Origin: Vitellaria paradoxa
Taxonomy: Eukaryota > Streptophyta > Magnoliopsida > Ericales > Sapotaceae
Direction of reading: 5' to 3'
Assembly (NCBI GenBank): GCA_019916065.1
Contig: CM034238.1
Location: 31,753,721 to 31,817,720, forward strand
Length of the DNA stretch: 64,000 nucleotides
Below, one piece after another: positions 45,409-58,749 of the stretch. The translations under genes and the position numbers were made by a program. How positions within the stretch are numbered: position 1 is the first letter of the stretch; each line of letters opens with the position of its first letter. Below the pieces are notes generated by a model. It searched no databases and was not told the DNA's origin. It saw only the letters and a list, made by a program, of their open reading frames with translations.

Positions 45409-48400
45409 AAATGCCACTTCGAGGAATGAGAGCTAGATGCCATGGTAGAGGTTGAGGTAGAGGTGGAAGACGGGGAGATACCCCGGTAGATCAAGATAAG
45501 ACTAATGCACTTGTTTAGTAGGGATAGTAAACACACTTGAGTGCAGTATGTTGGGCTTTGGAATAGCTGAGGCATAGCCTAACATACTGCAGGAGGCCCT
45601 AGGAAAGGAAGAGGTGCAATCCTGGGCACCTGAGGTTCCACAGCACATAGCTATAGATGTTGCAGCAGTGTTACAGTAGTTGGTGGCAACTATGGTCGCA
45701 ATAGCAAGAGGAGCCCGAGCAGGCCCACAACCACCAACACAAACTGGTTCGAATACGCTTGAGAGGTTCAAGAGAGTGAAGCGTTCTACTTATGATGGAG
45801 CAGCTGACATAGATATAGTCGAGTAGTTTTTTAGATAAGTGTGAGAAGATATTAGTAGCTATGATGATCATCGACCACTTAACCTATATTACTCTAACCA
45901 CATTTCAACTCTACTTGGTGGGCCAGTTTAAGGGATTCAAGAGGATTAGAGGGCCTCATATAGGAGAGATTCTAAGAGAGATTTAGGGATTATTTCTTCC
46001 CACAGTCTTTGAGAGGTGCTAAGAGGGAAGAGTTTGGTAGCTTAATACTAGGGATCATGACAGTATTAGAATATGAGAGGAAATTTTTGAACCTGTCGAG
46101 GTATGCACCCGAGCTTGTCTCCACCACCCATCTAAAGTGTATGAGGTTTGAGTAAGGATTGAGACCAGCTTTGAGAAATAGGATGATATTACTGGGTTTA
46201 GATGATTATGAGGCCCTAATTAATAGGGTAATGATAGTGAAGAGAGACCTGTGTGAGACAAAAAGTATATAAGAAAGCCATTATGGCAAGAGTATTAAAA
46301 GCTCAGTAGGAAGGCGGGAGTATGAAAAGGTTAAGAGACAGCTTGTCGGCCCTGCAGGTTCAGTCATCATACTAAGAAAGTACAATACCCACACATTCTA
46401 AGAGATAAGAGGGGATTTCTCAAAGCCGGGTTACATCCTTTAATTGGAGACAGCTGGGCCATAAAAGTACTGAGTGTCACAGAGTTAGGAGACAAACTAG
46501 ATCGGTAGGATAGATGAGAAATGGACAAACCAAGAAAAATAGGGTATACTATAGATGTGGATAAATGGGGCATATTCAAAGGATTTGCTCACAGATACAG
46601 AGTGGTACAGGAGGTAGAATTGTACTGACAGGACAATCTTTTCAGGATAGTCATCCATCGAGTTCCTAATCAGTATAGAACAGCATTAGCCGAGAGGTGT
46701 TCCATAGGAAACCATATAGAGTGGGGCTCTACAATAGCAAAAGGTGGTCCCACAGGGACAGAGATTGGGCAGACCACAGAATATATTAGCATAGGGCAGA
46801 TTCACATTAGCATAACAGGAGATTCTCACAGGGCCTACGATGACTAAAGGTATTTTTTGTGTATATTCATCTACTGCTCCGTACTCTTAAACATTGGAGC
46901 CTCTCATTCATTTATTGTTGCATCGTTTACATCTACTTTGTGAATAGATGTTAGCCCATTGGGAATACTTTTATAAGTTAAGACATCAATAGCTAGATTT
47001 TTTTCTTTAACATAAGTGTGTAAGGGGTGTGAATTGAGGGTAGAAGATGTTGTGGATAGCTGAGAGTTTCTCTCAGTGTTTGATTTGATTATGCTAGAAA
47101 TGAGAGGTTTCGATGTCATACTTGGTATGGATTGGCTTACATCCTACCAAGCTACGATTGATTATTATAAGCGTGAAGTAACTTTATTCACTCCATAGTG
47201 AGATCAGATTCGTTTCTTTGAAGATCGGTATAACTTGCAAAACATGCCATTTTTGGATGGTTGTGGGAAGTTTGACTTATGTAGCCTATTCACTTGCATG
47301 ATCTAGAAGAAGAAGATAAAGAGCAGAAAACTAAATTGCCGAAAGTTGCATATGAATTTCCTAAGGTGTTCCCAGAGAAGATTTTTAGGTTGCCACTTGG
47401 GCGGGAAGTAGAGTTTTGTATTAACTTAGTTTTGGGCATGGAGCCTATTTCCATTCCTCCATACAGGTTGGCGCAGTAGAAATGTCAAAACTATAGAAGC
47501 AACTTGAAGAATTGTTAGCAAAGGGGTTTATTAGGCCAAGTACCTCACCTTGGGGTACACCAGCATTATTTGCAGCTAAGAAAGATGGAACATTATGGAT
47601 GTACATTGATTATAGGAAATTAAATAGGGTGATTATTAAGAACAAGTGCACGCTACCAAGAATTGATGATTTATTTGACCAATTGAAGGGGTCGTTTGAA
47701 TTTTCAAAGATTAATCTAAGATATGGGTATCACCAGTTGAAAGTAAGAGAAGAGGATATAACAAAGGCAGCATTCAGGATTCGGTACGATTACTATGAGT
47801 TTTTAGTTTTGCCATTTAGTTTAACAAATGCACTGGCAGTATTTAAAGACTTAATGAATAGAATCTTCAGAGACTATTTGGATAAGTTCATAGTGGAGTT
47901 TATAGACGATGTCTTCATATATTCTAAGTCAGAAGAGGATTAAGAGCAACACTTAAGAATGGTCAGAGATTAAAAGATCACCAACTGTATGCTCAGCTAT
48001 GTAAGTGCAAATTCTGGCTCAAGGAAGTGAAGTTTCTTGGGCTTGTTGTTTCTGAAGAAGTGGTAGCTATAGATCCATCCAAGATTGAGGTTATTTTGGA
48101 GTGGTTAAGGCGGAAGACAGTATTTAAGATTCATAGTTTCCTCGGTTTCATAGGATACTACAGAAGGTTTGTTCTGTACTTTTCTAGGTTAGCTGCTCCA
48201 TTGACCAGGTTGATACGGAAAAGAGTTAAGGTTGAATGGAATGATGCTTGTGAGAAGTCATTCCAAGAGATTAAGAATAAACTAACCACTGTACCAGCAT
48301 TAATCACTCTAGAAAGACGGGCAGGGTACTCAGTGTATTGTGACGCATCCCGAGAAGGGCTTACTGTGTTCTCATACAAAATGGGAGAGTTGTGGCCTAT

Positions 48401-50180
48401 GGTTCAAGGCAGTTAAAGACCCACGAGCAGGATTGTCATATTCATGACTTAGAGTTGGCAGTTGAAATATTTGCTTTCAATAGTTGAAGACATTACTTAT
48501 ATGGTAAAAGGTTTGAAGTATTCTTAGACCATAAGAGTTTGAAATATATTTTCACCCAGAGAGACTTAGACTCGAGGCAACAAAGGTGGATGAAGTATAT
48601 GAACAATTATGATTTTGAATTGCATTATCATTCGAGGAAACTAAAGTTGTTACTGATAGCTTGAGTAGAAAGACTTGGGGTACCATAGCCAGTGCTACAG
48701 TCAAGGAGTGGGAAATGATGGGAACTTTGAAGGAATTTAATTTGGAGCTTAGGGAAGAAGATGAACGAGTGATCATGTGTACTTTGTTATCCAACTAGTG
48801 TTAATAAGCTGGGTAATTGAAGTGCAAAGTATAGATGAAGAGATTGAAGATATACGAGTAAAGATAAAAGGGTTTATTGATGTACCAGGAGCGAGAGTAA
48901 ATGATGATAACGTGGTCAGATATCAAGGGAGGATTTTTGTGTCATTGTCATTACGAAATGAAGTTATGAAGGAGTTTTACCATTTACATATAGTAGTGTA
49001 TTTGGGAGGCACAAAGTTGTACCATGACTTAAAATAGCAATTTTACTAGGCTGGAATGAAGAAGAATGTGGCAGAATTCATCAGTAAGTGCCTAACTTGT
49101 CAACAAGTGAAAGGAGAATATTAGAGAACAGTAGGATTACTGCAATCGTTGCCAATATCTGAATGGAAGTGGGAAAATATAATCATGGATTTTGTGTCAA
49201 GATTGATAAGAACTAGAAGAGGTTGTGATGCTATATAGGTAATTGTGGATCGTTTGACCAAATGGGCTCATTTCTTACCAATACAGATGACAGATTCGAT
49301 GGATTCATTAGCCCGACTATATATTCAAGAGATTGTGTGGGTACATGGGATGCAAATTCTATTGTTTCAGACCGAGATTCACAATTTGTTTCCTGATTTG
49401 GCAAAGTTTTTAGGTAGCAATTGGAATGGAGTTATGTTTTAGCACAGCCTATCATCTTCAACTTGATGGACAGTCTGCGCGGACAATTCAAATTCTAGAA
49501 GATATGCTTCGAGCTTGTGTGCCAGATTTCAAAGATAGCTGGGAGGATCATTTGTCACTAATAGAATTTGCTTATAACAACAACTATCAAGCTAGTATCA
49601 AAATGGCACTATTTGAAGCGTTGCATGGCAGGCTATGTAGATCCCAGTTTGTTAGACACAAGTTAGAGAAGTAGCTATACTTGGACCAAAATTGGTTCTA
49701 GCGACTAATGAGAAAGTCAAGATTATTAGACAAAGGTTGGAGACAGAATGTAGTCACTAAAAAAGTTATGCAGAGCAAAAGGGAAGACCGTTAGAGTTTT
49801 AGGTGGAAGATCACATATTCCTGAAAGTGTCACCGTAGAAAGGATAATTCAGATTTGGCAAACGAGGAAAGTTATCTCCCAGGTATATCAGTCTATTTGA
49901 GATTTTGGCAAGAGTCGAAGAAGTCGCTTACCGATTGGCATTACCATCATAGTTATCTGGAGTGTATGAAGTGTTTCATGTCTCGATGCTATGTAAGTAT
50001 ATTCTAGCTCCTAGTCATGTGCTAGATTGAATTGAATTAGAGGTTGATTCAGATATGACGTATAAAGTAAGGCCAATTCAGATTATGGATGCTCAAGAAT
50101 AAGTACGTCGAAGTAAGACGATTCCTTTAGTTTGAGTATTGTGAAAGCATCATGCTATTAAAGAATTTGCTTGGGAAGTG
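45409..50180 (+). pseudogene. Tekay/Del-clade Ty3/Gypsy chromovirus gag-pol, heavily mutated
   Basis: Gag starts MPLRGMRARC at 45409; core helix part reads EYERKFLNLSRYAPELV (about 46065-46120). The gag knuckle at 46544-46589 reads VYYRCG, stop, MGHIQRIC, its first Cys and a Gln lost. Protease (46886-46913) reads LNIGASHSFI where LxDxGASHSFI is expected, so the catalytic Asp is lost; GFDVILGMDWL follows. RT (47512-47943) has [12 protein letters not shown] (Asp to Asn) but an intact FIDD box. RNase H (48027-48500) keeps YSVYCDAS. Integrase (about 48990-49680) has lost its second Asp (LLFQTEIH) and its Glu (GQSARTIQ). A chromodomain-like tail reads TYKVRPIQIMDAQE (about 50055-50100). It cannot be autonomous. 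Confidence 0.88.
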
Positions 50181-50712
50181 TAAGTCTGAGATACAGGAAT
50201 GATTTCTACAGTAAAGCTAGAAATTTTGAAATTTCTTCAAATTCCAAAAGCATCATGGTGAAACAATAGTCTTAATTGGAAACATAGATTTAAAATTGTC
50301 AAAAAAAGCTATCTGGAGCTAGTCTTGGTTTGAAGGCTTATCTAAATATTTAATTGTCGGATGGAGCTCAAATTTGGACAAATGATAATTGACTTACATA
50401 TCTACGAAGTCATTAACCTAAGGAAATGTCAAATATAATTGTTATGGGGTTGAAAAATGGTTATAAATATATCTCAGAAAATCTGAATTTGAAAGACAGC
50501 ATTGGAAGCAAGGAAATTCAAATTCTTTTAAGGGCAAAAGTGTCTCCTCACTTAGTAACGACCGTTTGGGGATTTTTGCCCATAAATATCTCATTCTTAG
50601 ATTCAACAAGTAGAAGAAAGAAAGGAAAAAAGTGCTCACAAAGAGAAATAAGAAAGTTCATCATTTTGCAAAAATAGAGTGATCTCTTCCTACACTTGTA
50701 CTTTATCTTTCA
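50181..50712 (+). other. 3' non-coding region of the Tekay/Del element, possibly including LTR remains
   Basis: The tail after the chromodomain has sequence of the kind found in Del-type 3' regions or LTRs (GTCGGATGGAGCTCAAATT near 50357, ACGACCGTTTGGGGATTTT near 50559), but no terminal TG/CA repeat or copy of 41206-42446 is recognisable. The 83-codon frame at 50426 has no family likeness. Confidence 0.4.
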
Positions 50713-50945
50713 TATTCTTTTTTTTTTTTTTTTTTGGTAAGTAAGCGTATTTTGGATTAGCGGGAAAATTTATGTACAATGTCTTAGGGGCATTCCCCCG
50801 TGGTACAAGTTACAAGATAACTAGTGGATTCCCCAACTATTAAGCAAATTAGGGTTTACATTAGCCAACATGACATGAGATTGAGATAGCTTTCTTCTAA
50901 CTTCATTTTGGATTCCTTGCACAATGGTTGCCATAGGCGTTGATT
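50713..50945 (-). mobile_element. L1-type LINE 3' end with poly(A)
   Basis: The minus strand encodes TIVQGIQNEVRRKLSQSH followed by NPNLLNSWGIH and a stop (about 50830-50937), the end of a plant L1 ORF2, comparable to the 2899-3243 copy. It finishes GCTTACTTACC and a run of about 20 A (poly-T at 50713-50735 on the plus strand). Severely 5'-truncated. Target duplication not identified. Confidence 0.75.
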
Positions 50946-51520
50946 GTGAGAGTTTTTATTTTGATTTGATTGAGTTTTAAACTCATCTTTATTACCATAA
51001 GAGAGGGAAATTTATAACCCTCTTAATTTGAAAGAGTTGGATGAGCACTTATTGGATTTGGTTCAAGTGTTGGGACCAAGACAAATGACATTCTTTGAGA
51101 GACTTGTGGAGTGATTTGGAGATAGAGTCACTTGGAGCGAGTGATTTAGGGATAGAATCACTTGAAGAGGTTTTCTAGCGCCTTTGGAAGCTAGTGTGCA
51201 ACAAGCTCTTCAAAAAATAGCAGAGATATCTTAGGGAAGGTCTTGAGCAGTAGACGTAGGCAACATTGAAGCCGAATCACTATAAATTGATTCTGTTTGT
51301 TTCTCTTCTCTTCTCTTTATATTTATTGCAAACACTTGCACTCAGTCTTCATTCACAAATATTGAATAATTTTTTAAGTGTATTTTGTATTTGATAAATC
51401 TTTTCATTTTTACATATTTGTTTTAGGGTTGAAATTTTTATTTAGAGAAACTTTTTTCAAGCAACTTTATTCACCCTCCTCTAGTGTTGCTGTTTGGGGA
51501 AACAAAAATATTTAAAAGAA
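50946..51520. other. Unassigned region with LTR-like features
   Basis: GGAGATAGAGTCACTTGGAG and GGGATAGAATCACTTGAAG near 51118-51168 form a short tandem repeat. The end (TTTATTCACCCTCCTCTAGTG near 51467) recalls Copia LTR or leader ends, but I could not identify element boundaries. Confidence 0.3.
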
Positions 51521-52888
51521 GGATATGAAATGAGGTTAAAATTAACAATGATCGCAAGCAATCAATATATTTTGATATTTAAAGTGCCATAAAATAAGTC
51601 TAGCCATCTTATTTGAATGAAACTTTTAAGTGCTACAACACCAAGCATGGCACAAAGATCAATTACATTTTTCTTCAAAATGTAATTAGTTTAAAAAATG
51701 TCATTAGAAAAGGTTTATAGTAGTAATTATGATTACAAATAAACATATTTTGCTATAGTGAATTACAATAGGGAAGAAAAAAAATCTTATTATTATAATT
51801 TTCTTGTGAAGAAAAATATGAGACAAATTTTGAAATTTGTTAAGAGGATATTGTACTAGATTTAAAAGTATTAACTACACAACTTATAAAACGGATAAAA
51901 ATTAAATGAAATGGACATTTTTTTTTGTGTATTTCTAAACTGATAAAGATGAAGTTTTCCTCCACTTTTATTAAAAACCCTATTTGGTTTGACTAAACCA
52001 CACTTTGAACACTTTTCTTTTTTTCTTTTTTTTTGTAAGAAAAAAAAAAGTGATCCAAGTTGGTTCAAGTGCTTGAAGAGCATATTTACCGAAGCAAATA
52101 TGATTACCTCGATAAGATATTCCCTTCATTCTTCCTCTATTTTGTCTACGAAATCTGGTTCTTTTGGGGTTATAGTTGATAGTTGTTTCTTACTTCCATC
52201 CCTCCATCCAAATGTGGCGTCATAATGTTTGGTCACTCAAAAACTACTAGTTAGCCTAGTCATTCCTTCAACTCATGATGATTTTTGCTCTACTAGTTTC
52301 TAATATATAGCGCCTTGCCAAACATACCATAAGATGTATGTGAATTTGTCACAATCAAATCAACAACAATCTATAATTATCGAAGCCATGGCCAAAGGGG
52401 GGAATCGTCGCTATCATAGCAAGGATCATAACATGATCAAGGCTTTGTGTGGAGTGACAAAAAAGTTTAAAAAACGGTAAAAAAACTAAAAAAGTTAAAA
52501 AGTTATTTATTTTTATCTCATTGAATAAGTTACGAACCCACAACTTATCTCATTTGTTGTCACTCTAAATGTACCCCAGGTTTACATCGCCAAATTTGAT
52601 CAACACATTACATTTTATGTTTCAAGTGTTATTGCCATAGTGTGTAATTAACTGTAAATCAATTCATATAAATGACATTTAGAATATAATTAAGTCTTAA
52701 TTCCAAATTTCCTGATATTTTAGTAATAATATTATTATTTTCACAATTATTTTGAAGTAAATAATACTATTCAACCAAATAATATAATTTCCAAGAATAT
52801 ATCTAAATTTTCTTCAGGAGTAAAGATATATAAATACGAAATTTAAGAGAAATGTTCAAGTATTGTCAACAAAGACGGTATAAAAACA
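51521..52888. other. Non-coding stretch; half-copy of the small foldback family near 52440-52570
   Basis: TTATTTATTTTTATCTCATTG at about 52503 followed by CTTATCTCATTTGTTG matches one arm of the foldback at 7563-7835. Nothing else is recognised. Confidence 0.45.
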
Positions 52889-52897
52889 TTATATTTA

Positions 52898-54377
52898 GGA
52901 TAAATTATACATATCTTCTCTAAATATTAGGCTATTACATAGAACCCCTCAACATTTACAATTTATAGGGACCCCTTATTTCAAAAGATACTAACCATGT
53001 ACTCTCTTTCATTAGTTTGAACTCTTACTCTGTTAAAATATTTACTGTTAAGATTTACCTTCAACTTAATTAATTAATCACGAATAAAATGTAATACAAG
53101 TCTAAACATATATATATATATATATACACTGTAACATATATAAGCAAATGCAGATTGGCGCTGGCGAGCTGGGCGGCAGCGGCGGCCGCACCTCTAATGT
53201 TGTCGAAATCGTTTCGGCTGATGCCTGGGTTCTACGCGGAGTGCTGATAATCAGCTTGCCCCATCAATTTTTGCATTTAAGAGTGTTTTGGGTTCGAATG
53301 AAGCTATGACTAGAGTCTTAAAGATTTCTGGGTTGTTTTTGAAATATGATTTGGAGAAGATGATGATTCCCAATATAGAATTCATGCAGAGTTGTGGAGC
53401 AAGTTCTTCGCAAATAGTCAAATTTGTATATAATTATTCGAGATTTTTCTTATATGAGCAGAAAAATTATCAAGGAATTTGTTAAGAGGGTCGATGAGGT
53501 TGGCTTTGATAGGCAGTCTAAGTCTTTTCTTACTGCCATTTGGGTAATCAGTTCATTGATGGTATGAAATTTGGAGCACAAATTGAAACTTTTTCGGAGT
53601 TTGGGATCTTTAGAAGATGACATCATGTCAATGTTTAGGAGAACACCTCAGTTTTTGCTATATCAGAGATGAAAATTAAGTAGATCGTGCAGGTTCTTCT
53701 TAGTACAGGAAAATTTGATAGTTCCTTGATTGTTAACCAGCCAGGTTCGCTTACGTATAGTGTTGAAAATAGGCTCAAGCCACGACTGCAGGTTATGAAG
53801 ATTTTAGAAAGTAAAAATTTGCTAACCAAATTCCAACAAATGCCACCATCGATCTCTTCTTCAATAATTTCACCAAAAAATCCCATAGACTAGCCTCTAC
53901 TTCAACCAAGAATTGAAATCATATGCTAAAAACCTTCAATTGTGCGGTAATCCCTCAAGAATCTGTGCCCAATTCCTTCCATTATCTTTAACTCCACCAA
54001 ATGCATTCGCACCGACATCTCCTCCGACGATCTGACCATTCCCAAGACCATAGATTCATCACCGGCAACTGGTTCACCGTCAGCCTCAGATGGGTAAGGT
54101 CGAAATAGGCTAAGACCATTGGTGGCTACATTTGCTCGTATATTATAGTGTATATGTATGTATAGATTTACATTATGCTTTATTTATGATTAGTTAATTA
54201 AGTCGAGGGTAAATTTGTCTCACCAATAAATATTTTAACCAAGTTAGGATTCAATCTAACAAAAGGGGGTCTATGGTTAGTAACTTTTGAAAATATGGGA
54301 TCTTTGTAAATTTTAAATGTTGAGGGGGTCTATGTGTAATTAGTCTAATATTTAGGGAAGATATGTGTAATTTGTCC
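52898..54377. mobile_element. Pack-MULE: Mutator-like element carrying an mTERF gene fragment
   Basis: Inverted repeats of about 250 bp form the ends. The left starts GGATAAATTATACATATCTTC (52898); the right, on the minus strand from 54377, starts GGACAAATTACACATATCTTC. Both continue CTAAATATTAG, CCCTCAACATTTA, CAAAAG(A/T)TACTAACCAT and CTTAATTAA in the same order, ending near 53150 and 54127. The GGxxAAATTAxAC start and long repeats suit MULEs. The flanking 9-mers TTATATTTA (52889-52897) and TTAAATTTA (54378-54386) agree at 8 of 9 positions, the expected 9-bp MULE duplication. The inside holds host gene sequence and no transposase. Confidence 0.85.
53270..53893 (+). pseudogene. mTERF-family gene fragment captured by the Pack-MULE
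   Basis: Translation gives SVLGSNEAMTRVLKISG, NIEFMQSCGASSSQIV, KRVDEVGFDRQSKSFLTAI, then after frame changes LKLFRSLGSLEDDIMSMFRR, TPQFLL, VQVLLSTGKFDSSLIV and RLKPRLQVMKIL. These are consecutive mTERF helical repeats with the conserved proline, as in plant organellar transcription termination-like factors. The typical gene codes for roughly 350-400 residues; about 200 are present, with several frameshifts and stops, so no functional protein results. A GC-rich stretch at 53155-53220 could be 5' sequence of this or another captured gene. The 3' part to about 54120 encodes nothing I recognise. Confidence 0.82.
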
Positions 54378-54386
54378 TTAAATTTA

Positions 54387-55718
54387 AATATTATTAAAAA
54401 ATTTAGTGTCACTTAATAATTATAAGACTTAATTTGAAAATTATTAAAGCCTTCTAGTTCCGTCGTCAAACCAATATTTCTAATTTTCACCTTTCATTTT
54501 GGAGATATATAGGAAATTTATTCTAGTTGTCATATAAAATTACTTTTAAAAATAATTTCATATTTAACTTAATTAAATTACTCAAAAATTAGACTGTTAT
54601 CGATAGTTAGGCAGTTTTAATATCCAAAATTTGAAATTACATGATAAATAATAAACAAGATCTTTTCCAATCATTTCAAAGCCTAAATTATTCTATAATT
54701 AAGTCTAGTTTTTAGATATAAAAATTATAAATTTATTTAAGAAGCCAGTTAATATAGATTAAAAAAAAAAACTATTAGGTATTTCTGAACAGAGTTTTAC
54801 ATACAAAAAAAAATCTTTGTATGTTTAAGTTTCCGCCATAATTCATTACCGCAAACAATGCACGTTTTTTCATGGTTTGGATTGATGATTGGATTTGTGT
54901 GGGCATGTCAGAATCGTAAGGACTCTATAAATAAGGATAGGGATCAGACAGTGTGGGTTGCCATAGCCTTGCCGCTGCAAGGATTTCATATTTGGTAATG
55001 TCTATATTAGGCCGATGATATGAAATCGGCCGATAAAACTATAGATAAGGATATGAACCAAGTTCTGGTTGTTGATATGGATATGAATATGATAGCGATC
55101 CATTGAAATATTGAGTATCATAATATGAATATGGATAATTATATTGGGGAGGCATTACACATTATGAGGACGCCACTTCTTAAGATGTGAGTATGAAGAT
55201 AGTGAACATCACATTACGCCACTTTTAAAGATGTGAGTATGAAGATGGTGAACATCCATTCTTGAAAGAGATGCAAATTTAATGCATTAAGATAAAAGGA
55301 AGAAAGAGTATAAACTAAACTAAAAGACTGGCATGAATTAAAAGATTTAAATGAAAAAACAACTGAAATAAAAAGACGTCAAAGATAAAGATTTGATTAT
55401 TAGGTCAAGGGACTAGTTACTTGGTTGCCTTCGTCCATTTTATATTTGCAAGAAAAGTAACTCCTCAGTTCTCTAGTGGTTGCAACTTCTCGAGTGGTTG
55501 TAACTTCTGATAATTTTCCATTAATCTATCGACTTTCTTGATTTTAGGTGCCAAAGATTAAGGCACATCAGCGAAAACAAAGTCGCTGAATATTTTCATA
55601 GAATCAAAGTGAAAAATAAAGTGAATTGGCTAAGCATTTTTGCAGAATCAAAATAAATCAATTGAATATCTTTACAGAATCACGGCCGATAAGCCGAATA
55701 TCTTTAGCTAATATTCTA
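54387..55718. other. Non-coding stretch with a 46-bp tandem duplication
   Basis: CGCCACTT followed by AAGATGTGAGTATGAAGAT repeats at 55171 and 55217. A TATA-like CTATAAATAAGG is at 54925. GCCGATAAGCCGAATATCTT lies near 55683. No gene recognised. Confidence 0.4.
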
Positions 55719-57597
55719 TGTCACGTCCTAACTTAATTATCCGGAACGGACAGTATGGGAATATGAAAATAAAAATAAATAAATAAAATCCAATCCAGTT
55801 TTAATTCACCTTGAATTATAGTCATCAATGTATCCAAAATTATTACTCATTCCCATGTAAAATAATATTTGACCACGTCACTATCAATTTGTCAATAACA
55901 TAAACCACCTTAACTTCATTTCCAATGACCGTATCCAAGGTTTACTTGGTTAAAACAATACTATAATTATGTTTATATATCTCTATATCATAATGCCAAA
56001 TTAGACCCATCTCCTGGGTTCACACAATCTACAATACCAAATTTCAATTCTTAATTTAGAAGAACAAATACAATCATTATTATTCACAATTAAGACCGGA
56101 CTTAGACTACTCAAGCCTAAACTGCCTACGAATCCCACTTCGAGAATTAGGTCACCGTAGTTCCTAAATTCATATCTCTTATTTCATAACCAAACTTGTG
56201 ATCAACCAGATAGACTATATATCTTATCAATCAATGTAACAGTCACATATATTAATATCACAATATAAAGGAACATAAATGCAATTTCATGTAATGGGAT
56301 GTGATGGAATGAAATAGTCTCCATCTACCCTCAACTTTATCCTAAGACGAGTGACGCTTAGCAAATCACAAAGGGTCACCAACTGCTCCATTTATGCTTA
56401 CAGCGAATATATATCTCAATATATATAAATCAAGTGGGGAACTGTGTTACACCCCACCGGTGTAAGACTCAAGGGAACCGCGTTACACTCCTAGCCAGGT
56501 ATCTGGTTAGCTCAAGCAGGGTTTGGCTACAGTCCGAAGAAAATCTCATAATCATATCTTATAATTAACGTCGTAACTCCAAATGACAAAGCTCTAATTA
56601 TATATGTTGACTGACGATTATCAGGTATTTTCAAAATCTCACTTTATCTTTTTTCTCAAATCATGGATCCCGTCCATATATATAACCCGTGCCTCGGCAC
56701 ATCACAATATAAATATGACACTCTCAGCCAATTAATAATCATAATAATAAACCAGACGATGCAATCCATCCCAATGGACATGATGTGCTCAACCATGTAA
56801 ATAAATATCATCTCAACATATAAACACATTCTCATTAGGCTTGATGAAGATTTGAGGCTTATTTAATATTTTAAAATCAACTATGAATGGGTTTTGGTAC
56901 AAAATAAGAGATTTAAAATTAAAACTGAGCATTTTTGGGCATTCTGCCTATTGGTGTCCTGACACTGTTCCGATGCCAAGGGCTGGCATCCTAAAACTGT
57001 CCCAATGCCAGCACCTAGCACTCGGTTTCTAGGTTCGTTTTCATGAAATCCCAACTTCAAAACAACCCCAAATTAGTCATTCAAGCCTCCAAACTCAACA
57101 ATCAACCATATATAGACATTTAAACACCTAAATAATATGTTTCTATAACATTAGATTCAAGAATAACTTAAAAGCATGCAAAATCTCAACACATATGTGT
57201 ATATATACACACATTCGTATATACATACATACATATATATATATATATATCACAAATTCTCTAAAATCTCAACCAAATCAAGCATACAACATGTAAAAAT
57301 CATCCTAGCAACGTCTAGAATACAAATATAACTCCCACCTACCTTGAATTGGAAGAGAAAATGAGAAAAATGAAGAAAAATCGATTGAGCTTTTAACCTT
57401 CACAAGCTAATTTCTTCTACCTGGGGCCAAATCACCGAAAACGGTCACCGCTACAATAATCATAGCATTGAATACTACTTTGATCCATCGGCCTTTCACT
57501 CCGGATCTCACTTTTTCTCTCTACCCTCTTTTCATCTCTCTCTTTTCTCTTTTTTCTCTCTTCCTCCCTACCCTGGCAGTCGAACCAACCTAAAAGA

Positions 57598-57629
<32 letters not shown>

Positions 57630-57799
57630 GGAAGAGAAAGAAAAAATGAGCTAGGCCCTTAGCCTAGTTGTCCAACTAAATATCAATTTAGTCTAAACTC
57701 AACCCAGAGAAATAAAATAAATTGACCCAATCTAAATTTAAAAATTTTGTTGGACCTACACAATACATAGATAGCTAAAAATAAATACCGAATATTACA
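55719..57799 (-). repeat. 3' LTR of a minus-strand Gypsy chromovirus
   Basis: On the minus strand it starts TGTAATATTCGGTATT (57799) and may end at GGACGTGACA (55719). Directly upstream on that strand lies GGATGAAATTTATATAAGGTGGGAAGAAA-type sequence, the conserved pre-LTR region and polypurine tract of Tekay/Del elements, so this is a 3' LTR and not a solo LTR. Flanking 5-mers do not match, in agreement. A short-repeat cluster built on GGCATC and TGCCA motifs is at 56945-57025. Confidence 0.75.
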
Positions 57800-58285
57800 T
57801 TTCTTCCCACCTTATATAAATTTCATCCTCAAAATTTAATTACAAACTTTAGTCTAAGAACCAAGACATTCATCTCGATTACGTCCCCAATTCACTTATC
57901 TCTAAGAATCTCACAATTCCACAATGGTGCCTCAGCACACAAATCAACTAAATGATTTTATATCGAAACTTAACTCACATGAATACTTAATCTATACTGT
58001 TAGTTGACACTATCGCACATTTCATCTTTTCTCTTCAGAATTAACAATTTAAGTCATTATACCTCTCAATGCTACTAGGGTGTGCACCACCACCTTAAAT
58101 GATGATATTCTCAAATTTCTAATTCTAGAAGTACAACTATTTCAGTCACCATCATTTTATTCTTAAATCTAAATTTTCTCTAGTTATACTCTTGTGTTTT
58201 GCCCCTTAGTGAGAAGACCTACCATACTACATTTGATAAAATTGGTCATATAATTGGTATCCAATGACCTCCTATCAATATCATC
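57800..58285 (-). mobile_element. Internal 3' fragment of the same Gypsy element
   Basis: The polypurine tract AAGGTGGGAAGAAA lies at 57800-57813 (minus strand), preceded by GAGGATGAAATTT. Beyond about 57850 no pol domain is readable. The hAT transposon is inserted at 58286. Confidence 0.6.
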
Positions 58286-58749
58286 TAGGGATGTAAAAGG
58301 GTTGAGTCAGGCCCGACCCGCCCCTTGACCCGAGGCCAACCCGACCCTTAGTCGACCCTCCCTAGCCGCCCCTCCCAATTTTCGGGTCCGGTCAGGTCAA
58401 GCTAGGGTCACCAGTCCCAACCCCAGTTGTCTCTGCCTTTTTTTTAATTCTTCCAATATTTAAAAAATTATTTTAATTTGTTTAAAATAAATAAAATATA
58501 AAATAAAACTTAACCAAACACATTAAAATAATTATTGACAAAAATTAAATTTATTAAATAATAAGCAATTGCATAATTAACATTAAATTTAAAAAATAAT
58601 TTACAAATGTAGAATTAGAAAAAAAAATAAATGATAGAGTAATAAATATGTGCATCACTTCACATCTTATACATCCTAACTAGGTTGACACCTATAAGAG
58701 TGACTATCATTTGCAAATATTACTCTATCAATACATCACTATTATTCAT

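Noticed and set aside
45393..45871. Minus-strand frames rich in Ala and Cys
   Set aside because: They are opposite the Tekay/Del gag, which is the recognisable frame.
50426..50677. 83-codon open frame
   Set aside because: No family likeness; it lies in the 3' non-coding or LTR-like tail of the Tekay/Del element.
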